62,215 bases of DNA, taken from positions 1 to 62,215 of the forward strand of contig NZ_ABCF01000011.1 of NCBI RefSeq assembly GCF_000181495.1. Direction: 5' to 3'. A model generated the notes under the pieces. That model made no database searches. It was not told where the DNA came from and saw only the letters and a list, made by a program, of their open reading frames with translations. This document shows, piece by piece, positions 25,521 through 34,576 of this stretch (within the stretch, counting starts at the first letter, position 1; the number at the start of each line of letters is the position of its first letter). This stretch comes from Bacillus sp. SG-1. GTDB lineage: Bacteria; Bacillota; Bacilli; Bacillales; Bacillaceae_B. The position numbers and the translations under genes were made by a program.

Positions 25521-26492
25521 ATGAGCGAAACACAACCATACAGAGTTCTTCTGTACTATAACTATGTAACAATTGAGGATCCAGAGGCTTACACGAAGTA
25601 TCACAAGAAGCGCTGTGAAGAAATGGGCCTTAAAGGACGCATTCTGATCGCAAAAGAAGGGATCAACGGAACGGTTTCCGGTACTTACGAAGCGACAGAA
25701 CAATATATGGAAATGATGAAAAATGATCACCGCTTCCATGATACGGTATTTAAAATTGATGAAGCAGAAGATCATGCATTCAAAAAATTAAAAGTTAAAC
25801 ATCGTCCTGAGCTTGTAACTTTAAGACTTGAAGATGATATCAACCCACATGAAATCACTGGCGAGTACTTGAGCCCTAAAGAATTTTATGAGCATATCCA
25901 ACGAGATGATGTAGTCGTGCTTGATGCAAGAAACGATTATGAATATGATTTAGGACACTTCAGAGGAGCAATCAGACCGGATGTGGAAACTTTCCGTGAT
26001 CTTCCTGACTGGGTCCGTGAAAATAAAGAATTGCTTGAAGGCAAGAAAGTCATCACTTACTGCACGGGTGGAATCCGCTGTGAAAAATTCTCAGGCTGGC
26101 TGAAGCGTGAAGGCTTCGAGGATGTAGCTCAGCTGCACGGCGGTATCGTTACTTATGGTTATGATCCTGAGGTTCAAGGCGACCTTTGGGACGGACAGCT
26201 TTATGTGTTCGATGAAAGAATTGCTGTACCAGTGAACCGCAAAGAACATGTTGTTGTCGGGAAAGACTACTACACTGGGGAACCATGTGAGCGCTATGTG
26301 AACTGTGCTTACCCTCCATGTAACAGAAAAATTCTTTGCTCTGAAGAAAACGAGCATAAGTATATGAGAAGCTGCTCTCACGAATGCCGTACTCATTCAG
26401 AGAACCGCTACGTGATGGAGCACAACCTTTCTGAAGAAGAAGTCGCAGAAAGACTAAGAAGAATTGAAGAGGAAGATGGCGTAACAGCCTAA
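25521..26492 (+). CDS. trhO: Rhodanese-type tRNA uridine 5-hydroxylase
   Basis: 323 aa. Start at the ATG at 25521 with AGGTGG eight bases upstream. The N-terminal acylphosphatase-like part has [17 protein letters not shown]. The rhodanese domain has [20 protein letters not shown] and the catalytic loop [15 protein letters not shown] with its Cys. The C-terminal part is Cys-rich ([22 protein letters not shown]), a likely zinc site. TrhO (UPF0176, YbfQ in B. subtilis) makes 5-hydroxyuridine at the tRNA wobble position using oxygen. It is a single gene with a strong terminator. Confidence 0.93.
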   Translation: MSETQPYRVLLYYNYVTIEDPEAYTKYHKKRCEEMGLKGRILIAKEGINGTVSGTYEATEQYMEMMKNDHRFHDTVFKIDEAEDHAFKKLKVKHRPELVTLRLEDDINPHEITGEYLSPKEFYEHIQRDDVVVLDARNDYEYDLGHFRGAIRPDVETFRDLPDWVRENKELLEGKKVITYCTGGIRCEKFSGWLKREGFEDVAQLHGGIVTYGYDPEVQGDLWDGQLYVFDERIAVPVNRKEHVVVGKDYYTGEPCERYVNCAYPPCNRKILCSEENEHKYMRSCSHECRTHSENRYVMEHNLSEEEVAERLRRIEEEDGVTA

Positions 26493-26501
26493 CTTATAAG
26501 G

Positions 26502-26533
26502 AAGCTTGAGGACCCTGGTCCTCAAGCTTTTAT
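26502..26533 (+). terminator. Rho-independent terminator
   Basis: AAGCTTGAGGACC pairs perfectly with GGTCCTCAAGCTT, followed by TTATTTG. It ends trhO. Confidence 0.85.
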
Positions 26534-26537
26534 TTGT

Positions 26538-26592
26538 TTAACGCATTACCGTACTAAAAGGGACAGTCCCTTTTAGTACGGTAATGCGTTAA
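26538..26592. repeat. Palindromic REP element, 55-bp perfect palindrome
   Basis: The arms read TTAACGCATTACCGTACTAA outward from a centre GGGACAGTCCC at 26565 and are mirrored exactly. It is a variant of the REP family with TACGGTAATGCGTT arms. Confidence 0.9.
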
Positions 26593-26594
26593 TC

Positions 26595-26632
26595 CGCTAA
26601 GAGGGACTGTCCCTCTTAGGGCTTTAAAGCAA
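26595..26632. repeat. REP element, adjacent partial copy
   Basis: CGCTAAGAGGGACTGTCCC followed by TCTTAGGGCTTTAAAGC. It is directly next to the 55-bp palindrome, making a tandem pair as also seen at 30160 and 37479. Confidence 0.85.
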
Positions 26633-26662
26633 TAAAGCACACAAGAAATTTTGTTTAGGTGT

Positions 26663-26687
26663 GTTTAGATGTTGTTTATCCGGGTAT
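26663..26687 (+). promoter_or_regulatory. SigB-type promoter
   Basis: GTTTAG, then 13 bases, then GGGTAT. Consensus for SigB is GTTTAA with 13-15 bases to GGGTAT. It lies about 265 bases before the exopolysaccharide operon. The rest of 26690-26950 is AT-rich with no gene. Confidence 0.6.
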
Positions 26688-26950
26688 CCATTATAACGAA
26701 CAACTAACACATAATTATTCATATCCAACAAAGTGATTACATAATAAAACTTCGTCTAAGTAATTTTATTCTTTTCAGTCATCCAAGCTAAGCTATGATT
26801 TTAATACTTTTCAATGGTTCCCTTTTCCGCTGAGGGTTCTTTTTAACCACCTTTCGTTCTCCATTACGAATCACTAACTCTCAGACTTTTATTTTCTTTT
26901 TTTTGTTTTAGTCGTTCTCAATTAAGAAATCTAACTCAGGAGGTACTATA

Positions 26951-27814
26951 ATGCGAATACTATCTACAGTGATCGTTTCTGCGCTTTTCCTCTCAGGATG
27001 CAGCGCCCAAAAAGAGTTTTTTGCAGACCTGACACAAACCTCACAGCCTAAAGTCAAGGCAGAAGAAGTCAAGAACCCCCAGCCTAAAAACCTCAAGGAA
27101 GAATGGGAAGAAAAAGATACGAAAATCGATGGATGGACATTGGTCTGGCATGACGAATTTTCCAACGAGGAATCACTTTCCAACTGGAATGAGCAGAACT
27201 GGCCATCAGAAAAGAATAATGAATTGCAGTACTACTCCCCTGCAAATGTTGATATCAAAGATGGCCATTTAGTCATCGAGAGTAACAAAGAGAAATTCAG
27301 AGGCCGTGATTACACGTCCGGTGCCGTCACGACAGAAAATAAATTTCAATTCCGCTATGGGATGGTCGAAATCAGGGCAAAGCTTCCTGAAGGCCAAGGC
27401 TTGTTCCCCGCTTTTTGGATGGTCCCCAGCGAAGAGGATTGGCTTCCCGAAATCAACATTATGGATTTCCTCGGTCAGAATCCCAACGAATATGTTCAGG
27501 TCGTCCACTGGGAAAACGAAAACGGTGAGCGCATGAGGGATTTCTCCCACTATATCAGTGAAGAAATTGATTTTACAAAAGAATTCCATGATTTCGGCTT
27601 GATCTGGGAACCGGATAAGTTAACTTGGACACTCGATGGCAACATTGTTTTTGAATCAGAAGTCCTTTCCCCCGACATGCCAATGTATCTTTATTTGAAC
27701 ACAGCAATCGGCGGGGACTGGCCCGGCGATCCTGACCCGGATGCAGAGTATCCTAAAGAGATGCTGATTGACCATGTCCGCGTCTATCAGCAGCAGGTTT
27801 TCCAGCAACAATAG
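26951..27814 (+). CDS. GH16-family lipoprotein with altered catalytic motif
   Basis: 287 aa behind CAGGAGG. Signal peptide and lipobox LFLSGCSA (Cys at 17). After a charged linker, residues about 55-285 are a GH16 beta-jelly roll: LVWHDEFSNEE, YYSPANVDIKDGHLVIES, YTSGAVTTENKFQFRYG, GLFPAFWMVP, and C-terminal MLIDHVRVYQQ. GH16 enzymes use ExDxxE on beta-glucans or galactans; here the segment is PEINIMDFLG, so Asp is Asn and the acid/base Glu is Asp. Activity may be low or changed to binding. It is the first gene of an operon with a GT2 synthase (15-bp gap) and a deacetylase. Confidence 0.88.
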   Translation: MRILSTVIVSALFLSGCSAQKEFFADLTQTSQPKVKAEEVKNPQPKNLKEEWEEKDTKIDGWTLVWHDEFSNEESLSNWNEQNWPSEKNNELQYYSPANVDIKDGHLVIESNKEKFRGRDYTSGAVTTENKFQFRYGMVEIRAKLPEGQGLFPAFWMVPSEEDWLPEINIMDFLGQNPNEYVQVVHWENENGERMRDFSHYISEEIDFTKEFHDFGLIWEPDKLTWTLDGNIVFESEVLSPDMPMYLYLNTAIGGDWPGDPDPDAEYPKEMLIDHVRVYQQQVFQQQ

Positions 27815-27829
27815 TGAGGAGGAAAAACT

Positions 27830-29179
27830 ATGACAATGCTATACATCACTTTTGCGGTATTTTTATCATTCGTTATATTTCAAACCATCTATGTGCTCAT
27901 CCCATTGTTTAAAAATGAGAAAAAACATAAAGTCAGAATTACGAAGAATCATAGTTTTTCCGTCATCGTCCCTGCTTATAATGAAGAAAAAGTGATCGAA
28001 AACTGCATTGAAGGTTTTCGACAGGTTGAGTATAAAAATGCTGAGCTGCTCATCGTGAATGATGGCTCAAAAGATAATACCCTCAGGGTTTTACACGAGG
28101 TACTTCAGTTGAAACCTGCAAGCCGGATGATCGATACGCGCTTAAAACACGAGAGAGTCACCGGTTTTTATCAATCAAAGAAGTTTCCTTCGATTTTTGT
28201 GATTAATAAAAAAAATGGTGGTAAAGCAGACTCTCTTAATGCCGGAATCAATTTTAGCGAAAATGAAATTGTTGTGACGCTTGATGCTGATAGTATTTTA
28301 GAAAAAAATTCTCTGAATGAAATGAATGCTGCTTTCCAAAAGAAAAGCGTCCTTGCCTGCGGCGGCAATGTCTTGATTTCCCAGGCGTTTAACGGTTCAT
28401 TAGAGAATTTGAAACCGACTTTAAAAGTAAACAATGTGATTAAGTTTCAGTTCCTGCAATATTTATCTTCCTTTTATCTACATAAGAGAGCACAAGCAGC
28501 CATGAATTCGATTACCGTTATTGCAGGTGCTTTCGGGGCGTTCAGACGAGAGACCCTTTTTGCTATAAAAGGTTTCCGGAAAACGGTTGGGGAGGATATG
28601 GACATCACGTTAAAACTTCACAAGTGGATAAAAGAGCGGGGGAACAAGGAAAGTATCACCTTTGTTCCGACTGCCCTTTGTTACACTGAATGTCCAAGCA
28701 CCTTAAAGAATATGTTCAAACAGCGAGTCCGCTGGCAGAAGGCTTTCATCGACTGTCTTATATACTATCGGAAGTGTTATTTCCGCAAGCTTCCTAAAAA
28801 ATTCTCGATATTCTTTCTGGTCGATCAGTTTACAATCGGCACTTTGAGTGCATTCCCTGTGTTACTGACCCCTGTTCTGCTTTACTTTAACGGCGGCCAG
28901 CTTACTCTTCTGCTGATGCTGATGTCGGGGGCATTCCTGCTTTTTGTCTATCAGAGCCTGACAACCATGTTTGTCAGCTACCTTCACGGATTAAAGTTCT
29001 CTAAGAGAGACCTTTTACGATTCTTACTCTTCCTGCCAATCGATATCATTGTATTCAGGATGCTGATCAATCTATCATTCGTGGTGTATGGAACACTATC
29101 CTACTTTCACAGTCCTCATGCTTGGGACAAGTTGGAACGTTCCGGAAAACTTACCTGGAAAGGAGCCGGGAATACATGA
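27830..29179 (+). CDS. GT2-family polysaccharide synthase (PgaC/HasA-like)
   Basis: 449 aa. One N-terminal helix, a cytosolic GT-A domain and a C-terminal cluster of about three to four helices. Processive-synthase motifs are complete: VNDGSKDN, TLDADSILE, GEDMDITLKL and FKQRVRWQKAF (QxxRW). Such enzymes polymerise a beta-linked sugar from a UDP-sugar and move it out through their own membrane part. With the deacetylase downstream, an amino-sugar or acetylated polymer (as in IcaA/PgaC systems) is plausible; the GH16-like partner would fit a glucan. Its stop overlaps the next ATG by four bases. Confidence 0.9.
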   Translation: MTMLYITFAVFLSFVIFQTIYVLIPLFKNEKKHKVRITKNHSFSVIVPAYNEEKVIENCIEGFRQVEYKNAELLIVNDGSKDNTLRVLHEVLQLKPASRMIDTRLKHERVTGFYQSKKFPSIFVINKKNGGKADSLNAGINFSENEIVVTLDADSILEKNSLNEMNAAFQKKSVLACGGNVLISQAFNGSLENLKPTLKVNNVIKFQFLQYLSSFYLHKRAQAAMNSITVIAGAFGAFRRETLFAIKGFRKTVGEDMDITLKLHKWIKERGNKESITFVPTALCYTECPSTLKNMFKQRVRWQKAFIDCLIYYRKCYFRKLPKKFSIFFLVDQFTIGTLSAFPVLLTPVLLYFNGGQLTLLLMLMSGAFLLFVYQSLTTMFVSYLHGLKFSKRDLLRFLLFLPIDIIVFRMLINLSFVVYGTLSYFHSPHAWDKLERSGKLTWKGAGNT

Positions 29180-30138
29180 AAAACACCTTTGGAAAAACTG
29201 CTTTTGCCCTCGGATTTTTAGCACTTTTGAGCGTCATTGGAATTGGGTTCAGTATGACGATAGATGAATATTCCCTGCTGGCTGAAGAACATGATGGTCT
29301 ATTTCCTGCAGAAGAACAGGTGGATATGGGGGCTTGTAAAAAAGGATCTGAAACTGAAGTGCGAAACTTTGTGATTGATGGAAAGCCTGCAGATGCCATT
29401 CCGATTCTTACCTATCACCGGATTATCAGCCAGGAAGATATCAATGACACCCACTCTATTAATGGAAAAATCAACTCCATGATCGTGTTCACGGAAGAAT
29501 TTGAAAAGCAGATGAACTACCTTTACGAAAATGGATACGTAACTCTGACGATGAAAGAGCTTTACGCCTATTTGAATGAAGACATTGAGATTCCTGATAA
29601 AAGTGTCGTCCTAACATTTGACGATGGATTTAAAGACAATTATGAAGAAGCATTCCCGATTTTAGAGAAATATGGCTTTAAAGCGACCAATTTTATTGTT
29701 ACTGGGGCTATCACGAATAAAAGATACTCCTTTTCTCCAGAGCTTGCACAGTACTTCAGTATGAAGGAAATGGAGAAAGCCTGTGACGTCTTTGACTTCC
29801 AAAGCCATACGTACAGCTATCATAAACGCGATGAAGAAAAACCGGTAAATGAATGGGGAACTCACCCTGCCTTTCTTACATCAAAGTCACATGAGGAAGT
29901 TTATAACGATATCAAGACCAGTATCCATAACCTCAACGGCGAAAACCTTGGATTCGCCTACCCTTATGGTGAATATACACCTGACACCATCAGGATCTTA
30001 AAAAATCTCGGGTTCAAAATGGCCTTCACAGTAGAAAATGAAGTTGCCACACGCGATCATCACATCTATGAAATTCCAAGATTCCAAATCTATCATAATG
30101 TGGGTCTCGATACATTTATCGAGCGTGTCCAACAATAG
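29176..30138 (+). CDS. Polysaccharide deacetylase, exported, PgaB/IcaB-like
   Basis: 320 aa from the ATG at 29176 with AAAGGAG upstream, overlapping the GT2 stop as ATGA. One N-terminal hydrophobic anchor. The NodB-type domain has PILTYHRI, the metal/catalytic TFDDGFKDN, DFQSHTYSYH (H-x3-H metal pair) and FAYPYGEY. The family removes acetyl groups from N-acetylated polysaccharide outside the membrane. It is the last gene of the GH16-like, GT2, deacetylase operon; the transcript ends in a pair of REP elements. The set resembles the B. subtilis ydaJ-ydaN exopolysaccharide cluster in logic, not in exact gene content. Confidence 0.9.
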   Translation: MKNTFGKTAFALGFLALLSVIGIGFSMTIDEYSLLAEEHDGLFPAEEQVDMGACKKGSETEVRNFVIDGKPADAIPILTYHRIISQEDINDTHSINGKINSMIVFTEEFEKQMNYLYENGYVTLTMKELYAYLNEDIEIPDKSVVLTFDDGFKDNYEEAFPILEKYGFKATNFIVTGAITNKRYSFSPELAQYFSMKEMEKACDVFDFQSHTYSYHKRDEEKPVNEWGTHPAFLTSKSHEEVYNDIKTSIHNLNGENLGFAYPYGEYTPDTIRILKNLGFKMAFTVENEVATRDHHIYEIPRFQIYHNVGLDTFIERVQQ

Positions 30139-30159
30139 GAAAAGGGACTATCCTTTATC

Positions 30160-30250
30160 GCTTTAAAGCACGATAAGGGACAGTCCCTTTTAGTTTATTA
30201 ACGCGTTCCAGTACTAAGAGGGACTGTCCCTCTTAGGGCTTTAGAGTGAT
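30160..30250. repeat. Pair of REP elements
   Basis: Two neighbouring units: AAAGCACGATAAGGGACAGT with CCCTTTTAG, and GTACTAAGAGGGACTGTCCC with TCTTAGGGCTTT. They separate the convergent deacetylase and RDD genes and may act as a two-way terminator. Confidence 0.85.
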
Positions 30251-30264
30251 AAAGTGTCAGGGCA

Positions 30265-31074
30265 TCAGAGTTCGAATTCCCACTCTTCTTTGAGTTGGAG
30301 GTAGAGGACGAGCAGGATGTTTTCGAGGTCTTCTTCTGTCTGCCTTTCTACTGCCAGACCAACTTTAGGAAGGATGATTTCGGCAACCTTTCTGGTCAAT
30401 ACAAGTCTTTGATTCTGTTCGACTCCCATGAACCGCTGGCTGTAGGTTCGCAGCAGTTTCCACTCTTTAGCACCCAGAGCTTTAAGGGCTCCTTCCCCGA
30501 TATCGAAGCTTTCTTTGCTCAGACCCCGGGACTCAATCTCTTTTTCAATGAAACTCTTTTTCTTCGATTTTTTCTTCTTTCTTTCATGTACGACAATCGT
30601 TCCGGCTGTTAAATCACCAAGTCGCTTGTGCTTTCCATGAAAGAACACCATCAGCATGCCGACAAAGTAATAAGCCGGCAGCATGTCAATAATTCTCATG
30701 AGATTGCGTATGAAGCTTGAGAGAAGCGTGATACTCTGGCCGTTATCCTGGATGACTCGGATACCGATCAACTTCTTTCCTAGTGTTCTTCCTCCTGAAA
30801 AAAACTCATAGGCGAAAAAATAGCCCCAGTTCAACACAAACAGTGCTACCACTGCGGTAGCAATTGTCCCGGAATGGAAAGCCTGTGCCTCGAAGAAAGC
30901 GTTCTCCGCTGATAGATTCAGGGACATCGCCAGCCCGATCACGACCAGAATATTAATGACCGTCAGCAGCAACTGATCTATTAAAAAAGCAGCAGCCCTG
31001 CTTCCGAGCCCGGCCGTCTGAAACTGCAGGGACACATATTCGGGCGTTTTTATATCGACTTGTTCATCTTTCAT
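30265..31074 (-). CDS. RDD-family membrane protein
   Basis: 269 aa from the ATG at 31074, behind AAAGGAGG. The RDD domain covers about residues 10-150: three helices with GSRAAAFLIDQLLLTVINI and GRTLGKKLIGIRVIQDNGQ. The C-terminal 110 residues are soluble and charged, starting with a Lys-rich patch (RKKKKSKKKS). RDD proteins have been linked to ion or small-molecule transport, but the role here is unknown. It is divergent from the SpoIIM-like gene, and the two usually travel with the MoxR/DUF58 genes found just to the right. Confidence 0.85.
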   Translation of the reverse strand: MKDEQVDIKTPEYVSLQFQTAGLGSRAAAFLIDQLLLTVINILVVIGLAMSLNLSAENAFFEAQAFHSGTIATAVVALFVLNWGYFFAYEFFSGGRTLGKKLIGIRVIQDNGQSITLLSSFIRNLMRIIDMLPAYYFVGMLMVFFHGKHKRLGDLTAGTIVVHERKKKKSKKKSFIEKEIESRGLSKESFDIGEGALKALGAKEWKLLRTYSQRFMGVEQNQRLVLTRKVAEIILPKVGLAVERQTEEDLENILLVLYLQLKEEWEFEL

Positions 31075-31385
31075 ATTCGGTTCCTCCTTTCCAGATTTTT
31101 GTATTATAATATAGAAGACGGAACCGGCCGGCAAAGTGACGTAACAGATTAAATCTCTCTGAAAGCGAAAAATGTTTCCTCGTTACATAACACGAGCGGG
31201 TGCTCATATGCTCTTGGAGATGAGTAAAACAACAGTAATACCTAACCTATTCCAGGATTACGCAAGGCATGCAACCTTAAACGCTCGACGCTTGAGCACG
31301 CTTGAATACATACCGATTACTCGACAAGTACCAGGCACCACCCGGAATTTGTCAAACACACTTCCCCAAAAAAGCAGGTGTTCCC
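31075..31385. other. Divergent intergenic region of the RDD and SpoIIM-like genes
   Basis: About 310 bases with no gene. It must hold both promoters. A GTACCAGGCACCACCCGG piece recalls short GC-rich repeats common in Bacillus. No palindrome or riboswitch was recognised. Confidence 0.4.
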
Positions 31386-32363
31386 ATGAACTCAAAACAA
31401 TTCATCCAGCAGCATCGCCAGGATTGGAAAGCTCTGGAGGAACTGATCTCGACCATGCATAAAAGAAAAAACAAAATCAAGGGAGCTGATATCGACCACT
31501 TCAGCCGTCTTTATCAGAAAGCTGCCCAGAATCTTTCCTACAGCCAGACTTATTTTTCCCACGAAGACGTCACACCTTATTTGAATGAACTTGTCTCTAA
31601 ATCTCATAATCTTTTATATCGCGACCAAACATCGAGCTGGAAGCAGGTCCGGCACTTTTTCGGTGTAACTTTTATCGGGCTCTTCCTCCAACAATGGAAG
31701 ATGGTCGTTTTTGCGATGATTTTGTTTACACTCGGAGCAGCCGGAAGCTTCTTCTCAGTTGCCGATGATCCGCTTCATATTTATTCAGTGCTGCCGGAAA
31801 ATATGGCGCAGAATTTTGACCCGGAAAGGCTCGGTGAAAATGAGGGCCATGTGGATGCCCCGATGATGTCGGCCTCCATCATGACGAACAATATACAGGT
31901 CGCCTTCCTGGCATTCGCCGGCGGAATCACATTCGGTCTTTTGACAGTGTACCTTCTTATCTATAATGGCATCATTGTTGGTGCGATTGCCGCTCTCTTT
32001 TGGCACTATGGAAAAAGTTATGAATTCTGGGCATACATCGTGCCGCACGGAATGATCGAACTAACGGCGATTTTCATTGCTGGCGGAGCCGGTCTCCTCA
32101 TGGGATACAAGCTGTTCGTGCCGGGCCGCTATTCTCGCGGCTATCAATTAAAGCAGCAGGCAAAACGCTCTGTCCTGCTGCTTCTGGGCACAATCCCGCT
32201 GTTTGTCATTGCCGGGATCATTGAAGGGTTCATTACACCTTCCACTCTGTCATTAGAGGCTAAATACTTGATTGCCGGCCTGACGGTGATCGGATTGATT
32301 CTTTATATCCTTGTCGGAACTATGTTGCTGAAGAAAAAAACTACAGCAATCCCCGGTTCATGA
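31386..32363 (+). CDS. SpoIIM-superfamily (stage II sporulation protein M-like) membrane protein
   Basis: 325 aa from the ATG at 31386 (AGCAGGTG upstream). Residues 1-95 are soluble and helical; the rest has about six transmembrane segments with the family signature MTNNIQVAFLAFAGGITFG and the conserved PHGMIELTAIFIAGGAG. In MoxR-type loci this membrane protein accompanies RDD, MoxR and DUF58 proteins and is distinct from the sporulation gene spoIIM. Its end overlaps the DUF58 gene end by 23 bases in a convergent arrangement. Confidence 0.88.
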   Translation: MNSKQFIQQHRQDWKALEELISTMHKRKNKIKGADIDHFSRLYQKAAQNLSYSQTYFSHEDVTPYLNELVSKSHNLLYRDQTSSWKQVRHFFGVTFIGLFLQQWKMVVFAMILFTLGAAGSFFSVADDPLHIYSVLPENMAQNFDPERLGENEGHVDAPMMSASIMTNNIQVAFLAFAGGITFGLLTVYLLIYNGIIVGAIAALFWHYGKSYEFWAYIVPHGMIELTAIFIAGGAGLLMGYKLFVPGRYSRGYQLKQQAKRSVLLLLGTIPLFVIAGIIEGFITPSTLSLEAKYLIAGLTVIGLILYILVGTMLLKKKTTAIPGS

Positions 32364-33696
32364 TATCGATATAGTGAGAAACGGCAGCAGCTGCCAGCTT
32401 CTCTTCCCGGGCCTCCGCCATTTGGAGGCCTCTTTTTTCCCACTTGGCTTTTTCCCGCTTCTTAACAAGCAGCTGTTTTTGAGCCATGCTTTTAATCATC
32501 GTGCTTTTCACAGTTTGAGGTTCCTCCGCCGCTCGGCTCAGCAGTGTCCTGTCCTCTATCCCCAGCATTAAAAATAAATGCCGTTGGCGCAGACGGTGAA
32601 GGTAGTTCAACGCTCCTCCCTCATGAAGGAAGGAACCGACGTCGCTGAACAACAACAGCAGGCTGCGTTTTTTTTGAACGGTCTGCAAGTAGCTGAGCAC
32701 TGCCGCATAATTGGATTCCGCAGAATCCACTTCCAGATTGTAAATACTCTGAAGGATCGTCTGCAGATGAGCCATTCCTTTTGCCGGTGGCACAAAGACT
32801 TTGACGTCCCTGGAAAAAGCCAGGACGGAAACGTAGTCTCCCTTTTGCAAAGCGGCAGCACTCACTGTCATTGCCGCCTCCAAAGCTCTCTCCAAGCGAT
32901 TTCCTTTCGTCAGCTCGGCCCCCATCATACGGCCGCAGTCGATCAGGACCGTAATGTACTTGCCGTGTTCAGGCTCATACTCATTGGTCATAACTTCACG
33001 GAGTTTGGCCGTTTGCCGCCAATTGATCATTCTCGGATCATCTCCGACGGCATAGTTTCGTATTTTTGAGAACTCCCCTGCTCCGCTCTTCATCTTGCGG
33101 ATCTTCAATCCTTCGTAAAGCAAGAACTGCTGGGCATCCTCAAGGAATCTTTTCGTGTCCGACAAATCAGGGATGACTTTGACGCTTTCTTCCACTGTAA
33201 AAGTCTTTTGTTTCTCCCATAAACCGAGCCTGCTTCGGTACCGTAAGTAGAGTTTTTCAATGGAATACCGGCCTCTGACGGGTGCTGCCGTTTTATATGA
33301 AAATGCTGTTGCACCTTCTCCAGCGGAACCTTTTAACGGAAACGGCCTTTGAAAGGACTGAGGAAGACCATCTACAACTTTATAAGAAAAACCATGAGGC
33401 GAGTTGCTGGTGATATTCACCTCAACGTCATACTGTAACGCTCTTTCCATTTCCTCAGGCATTTTCCTTTTTACAGAAATCTCATTTTCCCGAGGAGAAA
33501 TGGCCAAATCGATCAGACTCAGTAAAAGAAAAACGAGGTTAGCAGTGATGACCATATTCCAGGTGATCCCGAAGAAACCTCCCGAAAACAGAAGTAATGA
33601 TAGGACGGTCAATGCAAGGATCAACCTCCCAGTCGGCAGAATCCCCTTATCGCGGAACAGGAACCGCCCCCACAAGTTCTTCAATGATCGTATCAA
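32341..33696 (-). CDS. DUF58 / vWA-like protein
   Basis: 451 aa. The start is TTG at 33696, supported by GGAGGGAG at good spacing even though this lies 50 bases inside the MoxR gene. Two N-terminal helices (residues about 22-65), then a beta-rich part, then the DUF58 hallmark YAVGDDPRMINWRQTAK and a von Willebrand A-like fold (TVLIDCGRMMGAE with a partial MIDAS). DUF58 proteins are the usual partners of MoxR ATPases and are thought to be adaptors. It is the last gene of a five-gene minus-strand operon. Confidence 0.9.
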   Translation of the reverse strand: MIRSLKNLWGRFLFRDKGILPTGRLILALTVLSLLLFSGGFFGITWNMVITANLVFLLLSLIDLAISPRENEISVKRKMPEEMERALQYDVEVNITSNSPHGFSYKVVDGLPQSFQRPFPLKGSAGEGATAFSYKTAAPVRGRYSIEKLYLRYRSRLGLWEKQKTFTVEESVKVIPDLSDTKRFLEDAQQFLLYEGLKIRKMKSGAGEFSKIRNYAVGDDPRMINWRQTAKLREVMTNEYEPEHGKYITVLIDCGRMMGAELTKGNRLERALEAAMTVSAAALQKGDYVSVLAFSRDVKVFVPPAKGMAHLQTILQSIYNLEVDSAESNYAAVLSYLQTVQKKRSLLLLFSDVGSFLHEGGALNYLHRLRQRHLFLMLGIEDRTLLSRAAEEPQTVKSTMIKSMAQKQLLVKKREKAKWEKRGLQMAEAREEKLAAAAVSHYIDIMNRGLL

Positions 33697-34576
33697 CCGT
33701 CGCTCCCTCCAATTCCATATGCGGCGAGATTTGGATTCTGTGCCTTAAAGCAGGCCGGGCGGTCATCTTGATATCGTCCGGGGTGACATAATCCCGGCCG
33801 GCCATGTAAGCCCAGGCCTGCGCCGCTTTTCCTATCGAAATCGCTGCCCTTGTGCTCGCACCAAAACGGATGGCGTCCGTGTCCCGAGTTTTACGGACAA
33901 TTTTCATGATATAGTCGAGCACGCTGTCTGAGATGGTCACATTGGCAACCTCTTTTCGGATACTGGCGAAAGTTTCTGTGTCTAGAGCCGGTTCCACTGA
34001 ACCCTTGCTGAAAACTCCCTCAATGACCGACTTTAAGACTCTTGTCTCCTCTTCCAGTTCGGGAAAGTCAATGTTCAGTTTAAACAAAAATCGGTCCTGC
34101 TGGGCTTCAGGCAGCGGATAAGTCCCTTCAAATTCAATAGGATTCTGTGTCGCCACCACAAAGAATACTTCCGGCAATGGATAGGTTTCCCCCTGTATTG
34201 TCACTTGTTTTTCTTCCATTGCTTCCAGCAGAGCAGCCTGCGTCTTCGCCGGTGTCCGGTTGATTTCATCAGCAAGAAGGATGTTTGTAAAAACGGGGCC
34301 CTTCAACGTTTGAAACGAACTGTCTTTCATATTGTAAATCGTGCTTCCCGTAATATCACTCGGCAGCAGGTCAGGGGTGAATTGAATACGGCTGAACTCT
34401 CCCTCGAGAAGGTTTGCCAGCGTACGGACCATCTGCGTCTTTCCGGTTCCGGGCACCCCTTCGATGAGGACATGCCCTCCTGCTAAAATTGCTGAAAGAA
34501 GCAGCCTCAGATTTGTTCGCTGACCTAATATCCTGCTTTCATATTTCTCCAGTAAGGATGCTAATTCCGGCTTCAT
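33647..34576 (-). CDS. MoxR-family AAA+ ATPase
   Basis: 309 aa from the ATG at 34576 (GGAGGAAGG upstream), overlapping the DUF4350 stop as ATGA. Walker A is GVPGTGKTQ, Walker B LLADEINRTPAKTQ; sensor 1 VATQNPIEFEG and arginine-finger region LPEAQQDRFLF follow. The C-terminal lid has IRFGASTRAAISIGKAAQAWA and PDDIKMTARPALRHRI. MoxR ATPases act as chaperones in assembly or metal insertion of envelope-associated complexes; the client here is not known. YeaC of B. subtilis is a relative. Confidence 0.94.
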   Translation of the reverse strand: MKPELASLLEKYESRILGQRTNLRLLLSAILAGGHVLIEGVPGTGKTQMVRTLANLLEGEFSRIQFTPDLLPSDITGSTIYNMKDSSFQTLKGPVFTNILLADEINRTPAKTQAALLEAMEEKQVTIQGETYPLPEVFFVVATQNPIEFEGTYPLPEAQQDRFLFKLNIDFPELEEETRVLKSVIEGVFSKGSVEPALDTETFASIRKEVANVTISDSVLDYIMKIVRKTRDTDAIRFGASTRAAISIGKAAQAWAYMAGRDYVTPDDIKMTARPALRHRIQISPHMELEGATVDTIIEELVGAVPVPR

